From Euryarchaeota archaeon UBA251 (GTDB lineage Archaea; Thermoplasmatota; Poseidoniia; Poseidoniales; Thalassarchaeaceae), in NCBI GenBank assembly GCA_002497905.1, contig DAFJ01000030.1, forward strand, positions 1 to 6,442: DNA of 6,442 bases, written 5' to 3'. Positions 1 through 5,518 of this stretch are shown piece after piece. A program made the translations under genes and the position numbers. The notes beneath the pieces are model-generated. The model saw only the letters and a program-made list of their open reading frames with translations, had not been told where the DNA came from and did not search any database. The first letter of the stretch is position 1. Each line of letters opens with the position of its first letter.

Positions 1-1
1 T

Positions 2-346
2 GGCCAGTGGTTGATGGTGCACCATCATGAACGAGGTTGGGAACTTCCCGGTGGCAGAATCGAACATGGAGAGTCCGTTGAATCCGCTGCATTAAGAGAA
101 TTAAGTGAAGAAGCAGGAATGTCTGGGGAAATCGCTCAAATCCCATTCTTAGATACTCTTGAATCAGGAATAGTTGTCTTTGTAGAACTCAATCATACAG
201 ATGTAAAAAATGAATGGAATTCAATGGATCCGAAAATCCAGCGTGTTTCTTTCCATCAAGAAATTCCTGAAGGCCTCTATTGGGGAAGTGAAGAACTCGA
301 ATCTATCCTAGATTACTGGAGGGCTTCTAAAACTAAAGCGTCCTGA
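2..346 (+). CDS. Nudix hydrolase, 5' end missing at window edge
   Basis: This is a Nudix-family hydrolase, which cleaves a nucleoside diphosphate linked to another moiety; the substrate cannot be told. The complete Nudix box is visible in the consensus form Gx5Ex7REUxEExGU: it begins at the second G of LPGG, continues through the E of HGES, and ends RELSEEAGM. The catalytic glutamates of REL-S-EE are present. The reading frame stays open to the first bases (GQW before the TTG at 11), so the true start lies outside the window; 114 codons are visible and perhaps 15-30 residues are missing. The TTG at 11 and ATG at 14 are too close to the box to be starts, because the first beta strand of the fold would be lost. 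The last 34 bp overlap the 3' end of the convergent TPR-like gene. The family is certain; the substrate is unknown. Confidence 0.9.
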   Translation, partial: GQWLMVHHHERGWELPGGRIEHGESVESAALRELSEEAGMSGEIAQIPFLDTLESGIVVFVELNHTDVKNEWNSMDPKIQRVSFHQEIPEGLYWGSEELESILDYWRASKTKAS

Positions 347-1215
347 ATCGTGTCTTTTACTTCGTTGAATAATTCAATAGAATCTGACTCGAGTACGCAT
401 AATGCTTCGATTACCAACTGCATATCGACCCGTTTCTCACCGCTAACATCCCTCAAAACCCGTGGAACTATCCATTCCGTTGCATCACGGAGATCATCTG
501 GATGTATACTCGGTTCAGTAGATTCCTTACGTGGCTCTGGACGTGCATTTTCAATACGATTTTTCATCCTACTGAAAGCATCGTTGACATTAGCTAGGCC
601 TAGGTCAATGATATGAAGACAGGAGGTCTCAGCAACTACATCCATACCTGAATCACGTGCCATAGACCACGCTGTCCAGTGATGCCGTATCGAACCTGCG
701 AGATCACCTAAATCAGCATGAATGGATGCAACACGTTGTCTCGATACAGCTACAATCTCAGGTACGTGTGTCTTCTCTCTAGCAATCTCAGAATGAGTGG
801 CTAATGCCATTACAGGTTCACCATTCTGGCGATGCCAAGCAGCGACGTTTAGAACTGCAATACCATGTGCTTCAGATCCTGAGTCTAAAGCATTTAGGCG
901 ATCCATAGCCCAACGTAAATCAGCAGAAGCCTCGATGGTTTCACCCAACCCTGATCGGCAAAGACCTCGCAACATCCTCGCTCTGGCTTCAAGCACTGGA
1001 TTACGTGTAGATGGAGTTCGTGAACGGTTCATACATTCCTCTAACGATGTAAGTGCACCTTCGATGTCATTTTCAGCCAATAAGATTGCTGATGAGATGA
1101 AAGAACCCTTTGCACAAATCGGTTCCCCAAGTTTCGCCTTAGCTTTCTCAATCTGATTTGAACCAACGAGATCTTCCAGAATAGTAAACTCATCATCACT
1201 CAATCCAATAGTCAA
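313..1215 (-). CDS. TPR-like helical repeat protein of unknown function, TTG start
   Basis: I do not recognise this 300-residue protein as a named family. It reads as an alpha-solenoid of tetratricopeptide type. Helix pairs with small residues at TPR-like positions occur at about residues 38-66, 75-110, 115-149, 153-188 and 194-224, with turns such as AENDIEGAL, RQNGEPVMAL and ADLGDLAGSI. A charged, proline-containing linker (about 225-240) leads to a separate helical C-terminal part (about 241-300). There is no signal peptide, membrane segment or cysteine cluster, so a cytoplasmic adaptor or scaffold is plausible. The TTG start at 1215 is preferred because a perfect GGAGGTGG lies 6 nt upstream and the codon overlaps the stop of the DHH gene as TTGA. 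It is the last gene of the exosome operon, so its partner may be one of the upstream products; that is inference. Its 3' end overlaps the convergent Nudix gene by 34 bp. Confidence 0.85.
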   Translation of the reverse strand: MTIGLSDDEFTILEDLVGSNQIEKAKAKLGEPICAKGSFISSAILLAENDIEGALTSLEECMNRSRTPSTRNPVLEARARMLRGLCRSGLGETIEASADLRWAMDRLNALDSGSEAHGIAVLNVAAWHRQNGEPVMALATHSEIAREKTHVPEIVAVSRQRVASIHADLGDLAGSIRHHWTAWSMARDSGMDVVAETSCLHIIDLGLANVNDAFSRMKNRIENARPEPRKESTEPSIHPDDLRDATEWIVPRVLRDVSGEKRVDMQLVIEALCVLESDSIELFNEVKDTIQDALVLEALQ

Positions 1216-2201
1216 TGTTCGCCACCTCCTATTGCAGAAATCCTAGACAGGATACTAGATACTGCTTCTACTGAATCAATATCTGTAGTCCATCCAGCAG
1301 CACCGGGATGACCTCCCCCTTCTGAACCGTGTAATTCAGCAAGAGTTGAGAGAATATCCCCCATACCTATGCCACCTTCAACAGCCCGATGACTTGCACG
1401 AGTAGTCACTCTAAGAAGTGGATTTTTTGTATTGGTAACGATGGCCACATCAGCTCCAGCGTTGATGAGAGATCCCCCGACTAATCCTTCATGCGTCCCG
1501 CAGGAAGTAATCGCAACCGTCCATCCTCCGGAAATTTCTACTTTAACCCTAGACAGAGCCCTCAATGTCGCAGTTCTCGTAGAACGCCCAAGCCCAGTGG
1601 TACGAAGAAGGTCCAAAACATCCCCATGTTCGATATCCGAACCTAGAATTGATCCAGCATCAGAAAGTGCTGCTGAATCTGCATGTCGGTAATGCCCTGT
1701 ATCGGATATCAATCCGGTCATCAACAACTTTCGTATCCTATCTGTCAGTGTATTCGGCATTTTATCACGAAGATATTCGTAAACAATCTGCGTTGTTGCC
1801 TTAACTGGACGATTAACGTGTAATCCAGTATCTCCGACATTCCATGAATCAGAGGAGTTAGCATGGTGATCAAGGACACACAGAGGGATATTTTCTGGAA
1901 GTTCGATTCCTATTTGCCCTGGGCCACCAGCATCTACGACAATAATTCCCGCGATAGTTCGGGGCCAAGCAGGACGATTGGCATCCATCCGATGATGATG
2001 GAAATTGAGTTTCTGTATGACTTCCCGTGCCACCTTAGACACATGAATACCGACACAACGGGTATTGCTTCCAAGTGCTTCAGCTAGCGCGCAACCACTC
2101 GCAATCGTATCCATGTCTCCATTTCGATGAGTTACGATAGCGATTACGCCTTCCGACTCACAAGATGATATCCACGAGTGAAACTCGTCCGTCCAGGACA
2201 T
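1212..2201 (-). CDS. DHH-family phosphoesterase (RecJ/NrnA-like) with DHHA1 domain
   Basis: This 329-residue protein is a two-domain, metal-dependent DHH phosphoesterase. The catalytic motifs are in order: motif I THRNGDMD (H25, D29, D31), motif II VVDAGG (D90), the signature VLDHHA (D111, H112, H113) and motif IV GLISDTG (D167). The C-terminal DHHA1 domain carries the substrate-binding GGGHPGAAG loop near residues 295-303. All metal ligands are present, so it should be active. The length suits the short NrnA-like class, which hydrolyses nanoRNA or cyclic dinucleotide products, rather than long RecJ exonucleases. Motif I has G28 where proline is usual (HxNPDxD). The ATG at 2201 follows the prefoldin gene by 14 bp, with only a weak upstream Shine-Dalgarno site. 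Placement in the exosome operon suggests a role in clearing short oligoribonucleotides, which is inference; alternatives are pAp phosphatase or single-strand nuclease activity. Confidence 0.93.
   Translation of the reverse strand: MSWTDEFHSWISSCESEGVIAIVTHRNGDMDTIASGCALAEALGSNTRCVGIHVSKVAREVIQKLNFHHHRMDANRPAWPRTIAGIIVVDAGGPGQIGIELPENIPLCVLDHHANSSDSWNVGDTGLHVNRPVKATTQIVYEYLRDKMPNTLTDRIRKLLMTGLISDTGHYRHADSAALSDAGSILGSDIEHGDVLDLLRTTGLGRSTRTATLRALSRVKVEISGGWTVAITSCGTHEGLVGGSLINAGADVAIVTNTKNPLLRVTTRASHRAVEGGIGMGDILSTLAELHGSEGGGHPGAAGWTTDIDSVEAVSSILSRISAIGGGEH
1222..1229 (-). promoter_or_regulatory. Shine-Dalgarno site of the TPR-like gene, fixes a TTG start
   Basis: The minus strand reads GGAGGTGG here, a full match to the archaeal anti-Shine-Dalgarno core, 6 nt before the TTG at 1215. 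The site lies inside the end of the DHH gene, where it encodes two of the three glycines of the C-terminal GGGEH. It supports the TTG start and suggests translation coupled to the upstream gene. Confidence 0.75.
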
Positions 2202-2215
2202 GATAAACTACTCAC

Positions 2216-2533
2216 TCACTGTGCCTCAAAGGCCTTGACTGCCGATTCGTAGGCGGCTCTCAATTCCTTCTCTGTACCTTGGATTCGTCCAAGATGTTCA
2301 TCTAATGTAGACCTCGACTGTTCAAGTTCCTCCTTCAGAGATTTTCTATCATCCACCTCAAGGAGTAGGGGGCCTACCTGGCGATACACTGGTCTATTCG
2401 GATCTTGAGATTGAAGTGCACCTATTGTGGTCTCAATCTCTCGGATTTGGGTCTCGACTGTCTGCACTTGCTGCATGATGTTCTGCAACTGAGCAGCGAG
2501 CCGCTGAATGGTTTCTCGTGTATCCTCGCTCAT
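2216..2533 (-). CDS. pfdB: Prefoldin beta subunit
   Basis: This 105-residue protein is the beta subunit of prefoldin, the jellyfish-shaped alpha2-beta4 co-chaperone that captures unfolded proteins and passes them to the group II chaperonin. The layout is typical: a first coiled coil (about residues 5-42, rich in Q, E and L heptads), a short beta hairpin with the family signature VYRQVGPLLLEV (49-60), and a return coiled coil (about 63-103). The length is close to the usual 110-120 residues. The ATG at 2533 follows the stop of pcc1 by 11 bp, with a weak GAGG upstream. Prefoldin beta next to pcc1 and L37Ae is a recurring archaeal arrangement. The alpha subunit is not in this window. Confidence 0.92.
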   Translation of the reverse strand: MSEDTRETIQRLAAQLQNIMQQVQTVETQIREIETTIGALQSQDPNRPVYRQVGPLLLEVDDRKSLKEELEQSRSTLDEHLGRIQGTEKELRAAYESAVKAFEAQ

Positions 2534-2544
2534 CGCTCAACGCC

Positions 2545-2778
2545 TCATGGTTCGATGCTATGAATGGTTTGCAAAGCTTCGTCGGCACCAATTAGAGCAC
2601 GCATTACAGTATTCCATCGAGCTCGGATATCAACGGTTGTTGCGGATTCGATAGAGATGCATACTCTACCGCCATTTACAGTGCAAGGAAAAGGTTCGGT
2701 TGAGAGTGAGGAACAAAGAGCATCAAGATCGGTAGAAGCGATCTGAATAGTGAGATCCCGGTCACTCCTCTTCGTCAT
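2545..2778 (-). CDS. pcc1: KEOPS complex subunit Pcc1
   Basis: Pcc1 is the small dimerisation subunit of KEOPS, which with Kae1, Bud32 and Cgi121 adds the threonylcarbamoyl group to make t6A37 on ANN-decoding tRNAs. The 77-residue product fits the family's usual 75-90 residues. It shows beta strands (DLTIQIAS, GGRVCISIES) followed by the C-terminal helix with the family pattern DIRARWNTVMRALIGADEAL, resembling 'LRAxxNSxLRxIxxAEExL' in other archaea. The start is taken as the ATG at 2778. A longer in-frame opening to 2859 would run deep into rpl37ae and adds an arginine- and proline-rich segment foreign to the family. The gene overlaps the end of rpl37ae by 17 bp and has a GAGGAGG site 9 nt upstream. 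Assignment is by pattern and context, as the family diverges strongly. Confidence 0.85.
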   Translation of the reverse strand: MTKRSDRDLTIQIASTDLDALCSSLSTEPFPCTVNGGRVCISIESATTVDIRARWNTVMRALIGADEALQTIHSIEP

Positions 2779-3175
2779 CGACGGTAGCCTCCTCGGAGAC
2801 CTCCTCAACGGTAGGTGTGGATTCAGAATCATCTTCTCGCTCTGACAGGGTTTTCTCATACTCTAAAGCACGTGTCTGAGCGATGACAGCCATATCAGTA
2901 GCTGTCGCCCCTTCGATTCCACGTCGAAGAATCCGATGGTTTGCTTCACTAGCACGAGTGTAAGGTTCCCAAACACCACCTGCGAAAGTGTGACCACACT
3001 TCTTGCAGGTCCAAATACCAGACGCCTTACGTGTTACCTTCTGATATTGGCAAGAGGGACAAGTGTACTTACGCTTGACACGATCGAGTGCCTTTCCGGC
3101 TCGGTGACGAACTGAAACACCGTACCGAGGTCCATATCGAGCCGTCTTTCCGGTCTTCTGTGTCCGCTTCGACAT
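2762..3175 (-). CDS. rpl37ae: Large-subunit ribosomal protein L37Ae with acidic C-terminal extension
   Basis: This is eL43 (L37Ae), a zinc-ribbon protein of the archaeal and eukaryotic large ribosomal subunit. The basic N-terminus (SKRTQKTGKTARYGPRYG) and the C4 zinc ribbon CPSC-x14-CKKC (C39, C42, C57, C60), followed by GHTFAGGVWEPYT, are diagnostic. Family members are normally about 70-95 residues. This one has 137, because after residue 80 it carries a helical stretch and then a tail dominated by Glu and Asp (about 110-137, ending DDEEE). The start at 3175 has GGAGATGA 6 nt upstream. The gene sits 16 bp after rrp42 and overlaps pcc1 by 17 bp. The RNA polymerase subunit P gene often found directly downstream in other archaea is absent here. 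Confidence 0.95.
   Translation of the reverse strand: MSKRTQKTGKTARYGPRYGVSVRHRAGKALDRVKRKYTCPSCQYQKVTRKASGIWTCKKCGHTFAGGVWEPYTRASEANHRILRRGIEGATATDMAVIAQTRALEYEKTLSEREDDSESTPTVEEVSEEATVDDEEE
2788..2794 (-). promoter_or_regulatory. Shine-Dalgarno site of pcc1 inside rpl37ae
   Basis: GAGGAGG on the minus strand lies 9 nt before the ATG at 2778, and a second GAGGAGGT lies a few bases further upstream. Both are made of the Glu-Glu codons in the acidic tail of L37Ae. The site decides for the 2778 start over the longer in-frame opening. Confidence 0.6.
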
Positions 3176-3181
3176 CTCAAA

Positions 3182-3189
3182 TCATCTCC
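3182..3189 (-). promoter_or_regulatory. Shine-Dalgarno site of rpl37ae
   Basis: GGAGATGA lies in the short rrp42-rpl37ae gap, 6 nt before the ATG at 3175. The same octamer precedes rrp4. Confidence 0.6.
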
Positions 3190-3191
3190 AC

Positions 3192-3965
3192 TTATTCGAT
3201 CATGTTTCTCAATTCAGCACAACGTTGCCGGGCGTGATCCATTATCTCAGCGAATTCGTCCGCGGTGAACGCTCCCTTTAGACCCTTCTGTAACGAATGG
3301 ACATGGTCGTCATCACCGAGTGTGATGTGAATACGTTCAGCGCCACCAATCTCTTCGCGTCGGACAGCATCGTAAACGAAGCGACCACCAACACGATGAT
3401 AGGAGCACATCATTGGTTTCTTAGTTACAGGTAATGGACGATCTTCTCCAACATCGAAACGCTCACCGGGAATGATAGCGGTCCTTAGTGCAGCCATGGC
3501 GGCTGTAGCAAATGCATCAAACAGGTTACCATCATCTGAGAGAGCAAAGACATCGAGGATGACTTGCCAAGCCTTCTCACCAGGAAGAATACACAAGTCA
3601 GACATATCGAGACATCCGGACTCGCGAATACCGCGATCTACAACTCTACCAAGTTCGATTGCAGCAGGTGATGGAGGACCAGCCTCCCAATGAACGCCAC
3701 TGACTGGACGAACCTCGGCACTAGTCATGAAACCGCCACTTGTAGGTCGATCAGGGTATGGTGTCATGATTTGGAACTTGACACCTGCGAGGACAATCGT
3801 ATCGCCCATGACTACACGAGCGCTTCCTTCTGCTCGTGGTAAGACGCCCGTCTCAATCTGAACTTCGCGACCTTCGAAACGACCACGTCCATCAAGACGC
3901 TCATCGTTCTTAGCAAGCTCAGTAAGGTGGGCCCTAAGGAGTTCTGGAACAGGGGGTGCAGCCAT
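3192..3965 (-). CDS. rrp42: Archaeal exosome subunit Rrp42
   Basis: Rrp42 is the non-catalytic RNase PH-fold subunit of the archaeal exosome. It pairs with Rrp41 in a hexameric ring of three heterodimers and helps bind RNA. The 257-residue product shows the subfamily signature throughout: LDGRGR (24-29), TPYPDRP (68-74), EAGPPSPAAIELGRVVDRGI (94-113) with RES following, and DDGNLFDAFATAAMAAL (from 144). It lacks the GEAD catalytic motif of Rrp41, as expected. The ATG at 3965 is chosen because it overlaps the rrp41 stop as TGATG and sits 6 nt after TGGGGGTGA; a TTG one codon earlier (3968) has poorer spacing. The gene is translationally coupled to rrp41, which fits the 1:1 stoichiometry. Confidence 0.96.
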   Translation of the reverse strand: MAAPPVPELLRAHLTELAKNDERLDGRGRFEGREVQIETGVLPRAEGSARVVMGDTIVLAGVKFQIMTPYPDRPTSGGFMTSAEVRPVSGVHWEAGPPSPAAIELGRVVDRGIRESGCLDMSDLCILPGEKAWQVILDVFALSDDGNLFDAFATAAMAALRTAIIPGERFDVGEDRPLPVTKKPMMCSYHRVGGRFVYDAVRREEIGGAERIHITLGDDDHVHSLQKGLKGAFTADEFAEIMDHARQRCAELRNMIE

Positions 3966-4690
3966 CAAGATTCACCCCCATTAGCCTTCTCAAGAGCTTC
4001 AATCATAAGTTCATGAACAGGGCCAATCGACTCCATATTGTAGTCCCAAGCCTGTTGGAACTCTTCGGGTGAAAGGTCACCATCCATCTGAAGGAAGACA
4101 AGATCACCTGAATTTGCACAAATGCCCATTGGAAGATCAGCTTCACCGTAGTTGTCTTCCTCCTTATTGAGGTCACATACCACTATTCCATTGATCTTAC
4201 CACTTGCCACTGAGATAACCATGTCAGTCATAGGAATGCCTGCATCAGCAAGTGCCACACTCGCGGCCGTGATTCCAGCACAACGAGTCCCTGCCTCTGC
4301 AGTTAGGACTTCAATTTCGACTCTAATCTTTGAGCGGGGGTAAAGTTCTGTGAGCACGACGGTCTCAAGAGCTTCGGCAGTAACCTTGCTAATCTCGCGG
4401 CTACGACGGTTGAATCCTGGTCGCATGCGGTCAGTAGTACTGAATGGAGCCATGTTGTAGCGGACATCTAGTACTGCTCGGTCCTGCTTCTGAATCTTGC
4501 GAGGATGTGCCTCCATCGGCCCATAAACTGCAGCAATAACGTGGTTTGTACCCCATATTACCTCTGCACTACCGTCAGCAACTGGAATTACACCAGCCCG
4601 AATCTCCACAGGTCGAATATCTCCTGCAGTTCTTCCATCCACACGGATTCCATTCTCATCAATCATCTGTACGTCTCCATAACCACCCAT
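3965..4690 (-). CDS. rrp41: Archaeal exosome catalytic subunit Rrp41
   Basis: Rrp41 is the phosphorolytic subunit of the exosome. It degrades RNA 3'-5' with phosphate to release nucleoside diphosphates, and can add heteropolymeric tails in reverse. The 241 residues match the family in length. Visible signatures are RVDGR (16-20), the RNA-path segment AVLDVRYNMAPFSTTDR (72-88), the phosphate-binding arginine pair R95-R96 in FNRRSREISK, and the catalytic aspartate D185 in NYGEADLP, aligned with D182 of Sulfolobus Rrp41. An active enzyme is therefore expected. The ATG at 4690 follows the rrp4 stop with no gap (TGAATG) and has a perfect GGAGGTGG 5 nt upstream. A second ATG eight codons in is less well placed. 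It lies between rrp4 and rrp42, the classic order. Confidence 0.97.
   Translation of the reverse strand: MGGYGDVQMIDENGIRVDGRTAGDIRPVEIRAGVIPVADGSAEVIWGTNHVIAAVYGPMEAHPRKIQKQDRAVLDVRYNMAPFSTTDRMRPGFNRRSREISKVTAEALETVVLTELYPRSKIRVEIEVLTAEAGTRCAGITAASVALADAGIPMTDMVISVASGKINGIVVCDLNKEEDNYGEADLPMGICANSGDLVFLQMDGDLSPEEFQQAWDYNMESIGPVHELMIEALEKANGGES
3972..3980 (-). promoter_or_regulatory. Shine-Dalgarno site of rrp42 inside rrp41
   Basis: TGGGGGTGA on the minus strand lies 6 nt before the ATG at 3965 and within the last codons of rrp41. It favours the ATG over the adjacent TTG at 3968. Confidence 0.6.
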
Positions 4691-5389
4691 TCAGGCCACC
4701 TCCGTGCTCAGGATCGCAATCATTTCATCGCGATTTGAGATATCTCGAGCCATGGACCGGATCCTTGTAATCCGTGCCACAACATCTGTGATAGAATCTG
4801 AAGACCCATTAATCCACATACGCCCGTTCTCAGCAAGAACTACACGGCATTCTGTTGATGCTTTCAAAGCCTTGAGTGCTACACCACCGTCTGAAAAGAG
4901 GGTCTGCATTAGATGAGGAGGTAGAGATTCGACAAGTCCTGAATCAACTCGGCGAAGTCCAAGTCCTTTCATAGTCACAACAGAAGAATGAGTTTCGTCG
5001 ACTTCTTGAATTCTGCAGAGAACTGTCTGCCCCACATTCAGGACATTTCGTGCGCCCCCGAACTCAGCTTTTCCAGGACCAAGACTCATTGGAAGTAGGG
5101 CGTTGAAAGGGGCATTGATGTCAAGGAACCAAAGATTGCTTTGAACTGCTTCAACAACTCCGATGACAAGGTCACCTGGACGAGGTGTGTACCTAGTATG
5201 AGTAGGGAGGACCGAGATCGTTTTGTCATCCGAATAGATGACTCCTACCTTTGTGGCAATCAATCCACTGTCGGTTTCCACAACTCCGTGGCCCAATCGA
5301 CGGCCCTCTCTGGCTCCCAGCATCGCGCCGGGAGTGGCGAGGCGGGAACCTCGCCCATCACGCCCACCATGGGCGCTCTGGTCACTCAT
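4691..5389 (-). CDS. rrp4: Archaeal exosome RNA-binding cap subunit Rrp4
   Basis: Rrp4 forms part of the trimeric cap over the Rrp41-Rrp42 ring and feeds RNA into the pore. The 232 residues show three domains: an N-terminal beta domain (about 17-65; GHGVVETDSGLIATKVGVI), an S1 domain (about 66-140) with YTPRPGDLVIGVVEAVQSN followed by LWFLDINAP, and a KH domain (about 150-215) ending in NGRMWING. Two KH features are altered: the GxxG loop reads SDGG (166-169) where relatives have GKGG, and the GxNG motif reads AENG (186-189). The ATG at 5389 is chosen because GGAGATGA lies just upstream and the length then matches the family. The frame stays open to an ATG at 5509, adding 40 residues unlike Rrp4. 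It is the first gene of the minus-strand operon. Csl4, the alternative cap subunit, is not in this window. Confidence 0.93.
   Translation of the reverse strand: MSDQSAHGGRDGRGSRLATPGAMLGAREGRRLGHGVVETDSGLIATKVGVIYSDDKTISVLPTHTRYTPRPGDLVIGVVEAVQSNLWFLDINAPFNALLPMSLGPGKAEFGGARNVLNVGQTVLCRIQEVDETHSSVVTMKGLGLRRVDSGLVESLPPHLMQTLFSDGGVALKALKASTECRVVLAENGRMWINGSSDSITDVVARITRIRSMARDISNRDEMIAILSTEVA
4696..4703 (-). promoter_or_regulatory. Shine-Dalgarno site of rrp41 inside rrp4
   Basis: GGAGGTGG on the minus strand lies 5 nt before the ATG at 4690 and overlaps the last codons of rrp4. The TGAATG junction and strong site indicate coupled translation, and they fix the first ATG as the start. Confidence 0.75.
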
Positions 5390-5393
5390 TTGT

Positions 5394-5401
5394 TCATCTC
5401 C
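5394..5401 (-). promoter_or_regulatory. Shine-Dalgarno site of rrp4, decides start
   Basis: GGAGATGA on the minus strand lies 4 nt before the ATG at 5389. In-frame ATGs further upstream at 5428 and 5509 have no comparable site, so this supports the shorter Rrp4. Confidence 0.6.
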
Positions 5402-5479
5402 AAACCGCCGGACCGGTCCCCCCTTCATAACGGTGATGGAAAGTAAATCAAGACAATACAAACACGTGTCACGATTCTG

Positions 5480-5496
5480 ATTTGAACCATTCAAAT
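5480..5496. repeat. Perfect inverted repeat, candidate operator
   Basis: ATTTGAACCATTCAAAT has perfect 7-bp arms around a 3-bp centre. It lies 22 bp before the HMA-DUF4396 start and overlaps that gene's TATA-like element. A dimeric regulator bound here would block TBP access. The regulator is unknown, and a short AT-rich palindrome could also arise by chance. Confidence 0.5.
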
Positions 5497-5500
5497 ACTT
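5490..5500 (+). promoter_or_regulatory. Candidate TATA element of the HMA-DUF4396 gene (leaderless transcript)
   Basis: TTCAAATACTT is centred about 24 bp before the ATG at 5519. Archaeal TATA boxes lie about 25 bp before the transcription start, so transcription would begin at or next to the start codon. The absence of any Shine-Dalgarno sequence before this ATG fits a leaderless mRNA. The match to the TATA consensus is only fair. Confidence 0.4.
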
Positions 5501-5518
5501 CGTAATCAATCCAGATTC

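Larger units (their letters stand above)
5390..5518. promoter_or_regulatory. Divergent intergenic region between rrp4 and the HMA-DUF4396 gene
   Basis: These 129 bp must hold the promoters for the exosome operon (minus) and the HMA-DUF4396 gene (plus), unless the operon is also reached from SBDS by read-through. On the minus strand, TGATTTACTT (5450-5441) is a weak TATA-like candidate that would give a leader of about 30 nt before rrp4. A second AT-rich option overlaps the palindrome near 5496. Neither is a strong consensus match. Confidence 0.5.

Noticed and set aside
205..210. T6 tract on the minus strand as the operon terminator
   Set aside because: A single six-base tract about 100 bp past the last stop and inside the Nudix gene is too weak to annotate as a terminator.
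797..1156. Plus-strand open frames opposite the TPR-like gene (also 350-616) as genes
   Set aside because: They are antisense shadows of a gene with a strong start signal and coherent helical repeats; their translations are Ser/Arg/Pro-rich and match no family pattern.
2202..2220. GTGAGTGAG tandem repeat before the DHH gene
   Set aside because: It is only two copies of a 4-base unit spanning the prefoldin stop, consistent with chance.
2779..2859. A longer Pcc1 starting at 2859
   Set aside because: The extra 27 residues are an out-of-frame reading of rpl37ae codons, and the length would exceed the family. GAGGAGG supports the ATG at 2778.
3966..3968. TTG start for Rrp42 one codon earlier
   Set aside because: Spacing to the GGGGGTGA site is only 3 nt, against 6 nt for the ATG at 3965, and TGATG coupling is more usual.
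5141..5480. Plus-strand open frames opposite rrp4 (5141-5446 and 5238-5480)
   Set aside because: They lie antisense to clearly recognisable Rrp4 sequence and show no domain, ribosome-binding site or plausible composition.
5390..5509. An N-terminal extension of Rrp4 starting at the ATG at 5509 or at 5428
   Set aside because: The added 40 residues resemble no part of Rrp4, would cover the whole promoter region and nearly reach the divergent gene, and have no ribosome-binding site. The ATG at 5389 has one and gives the family length.
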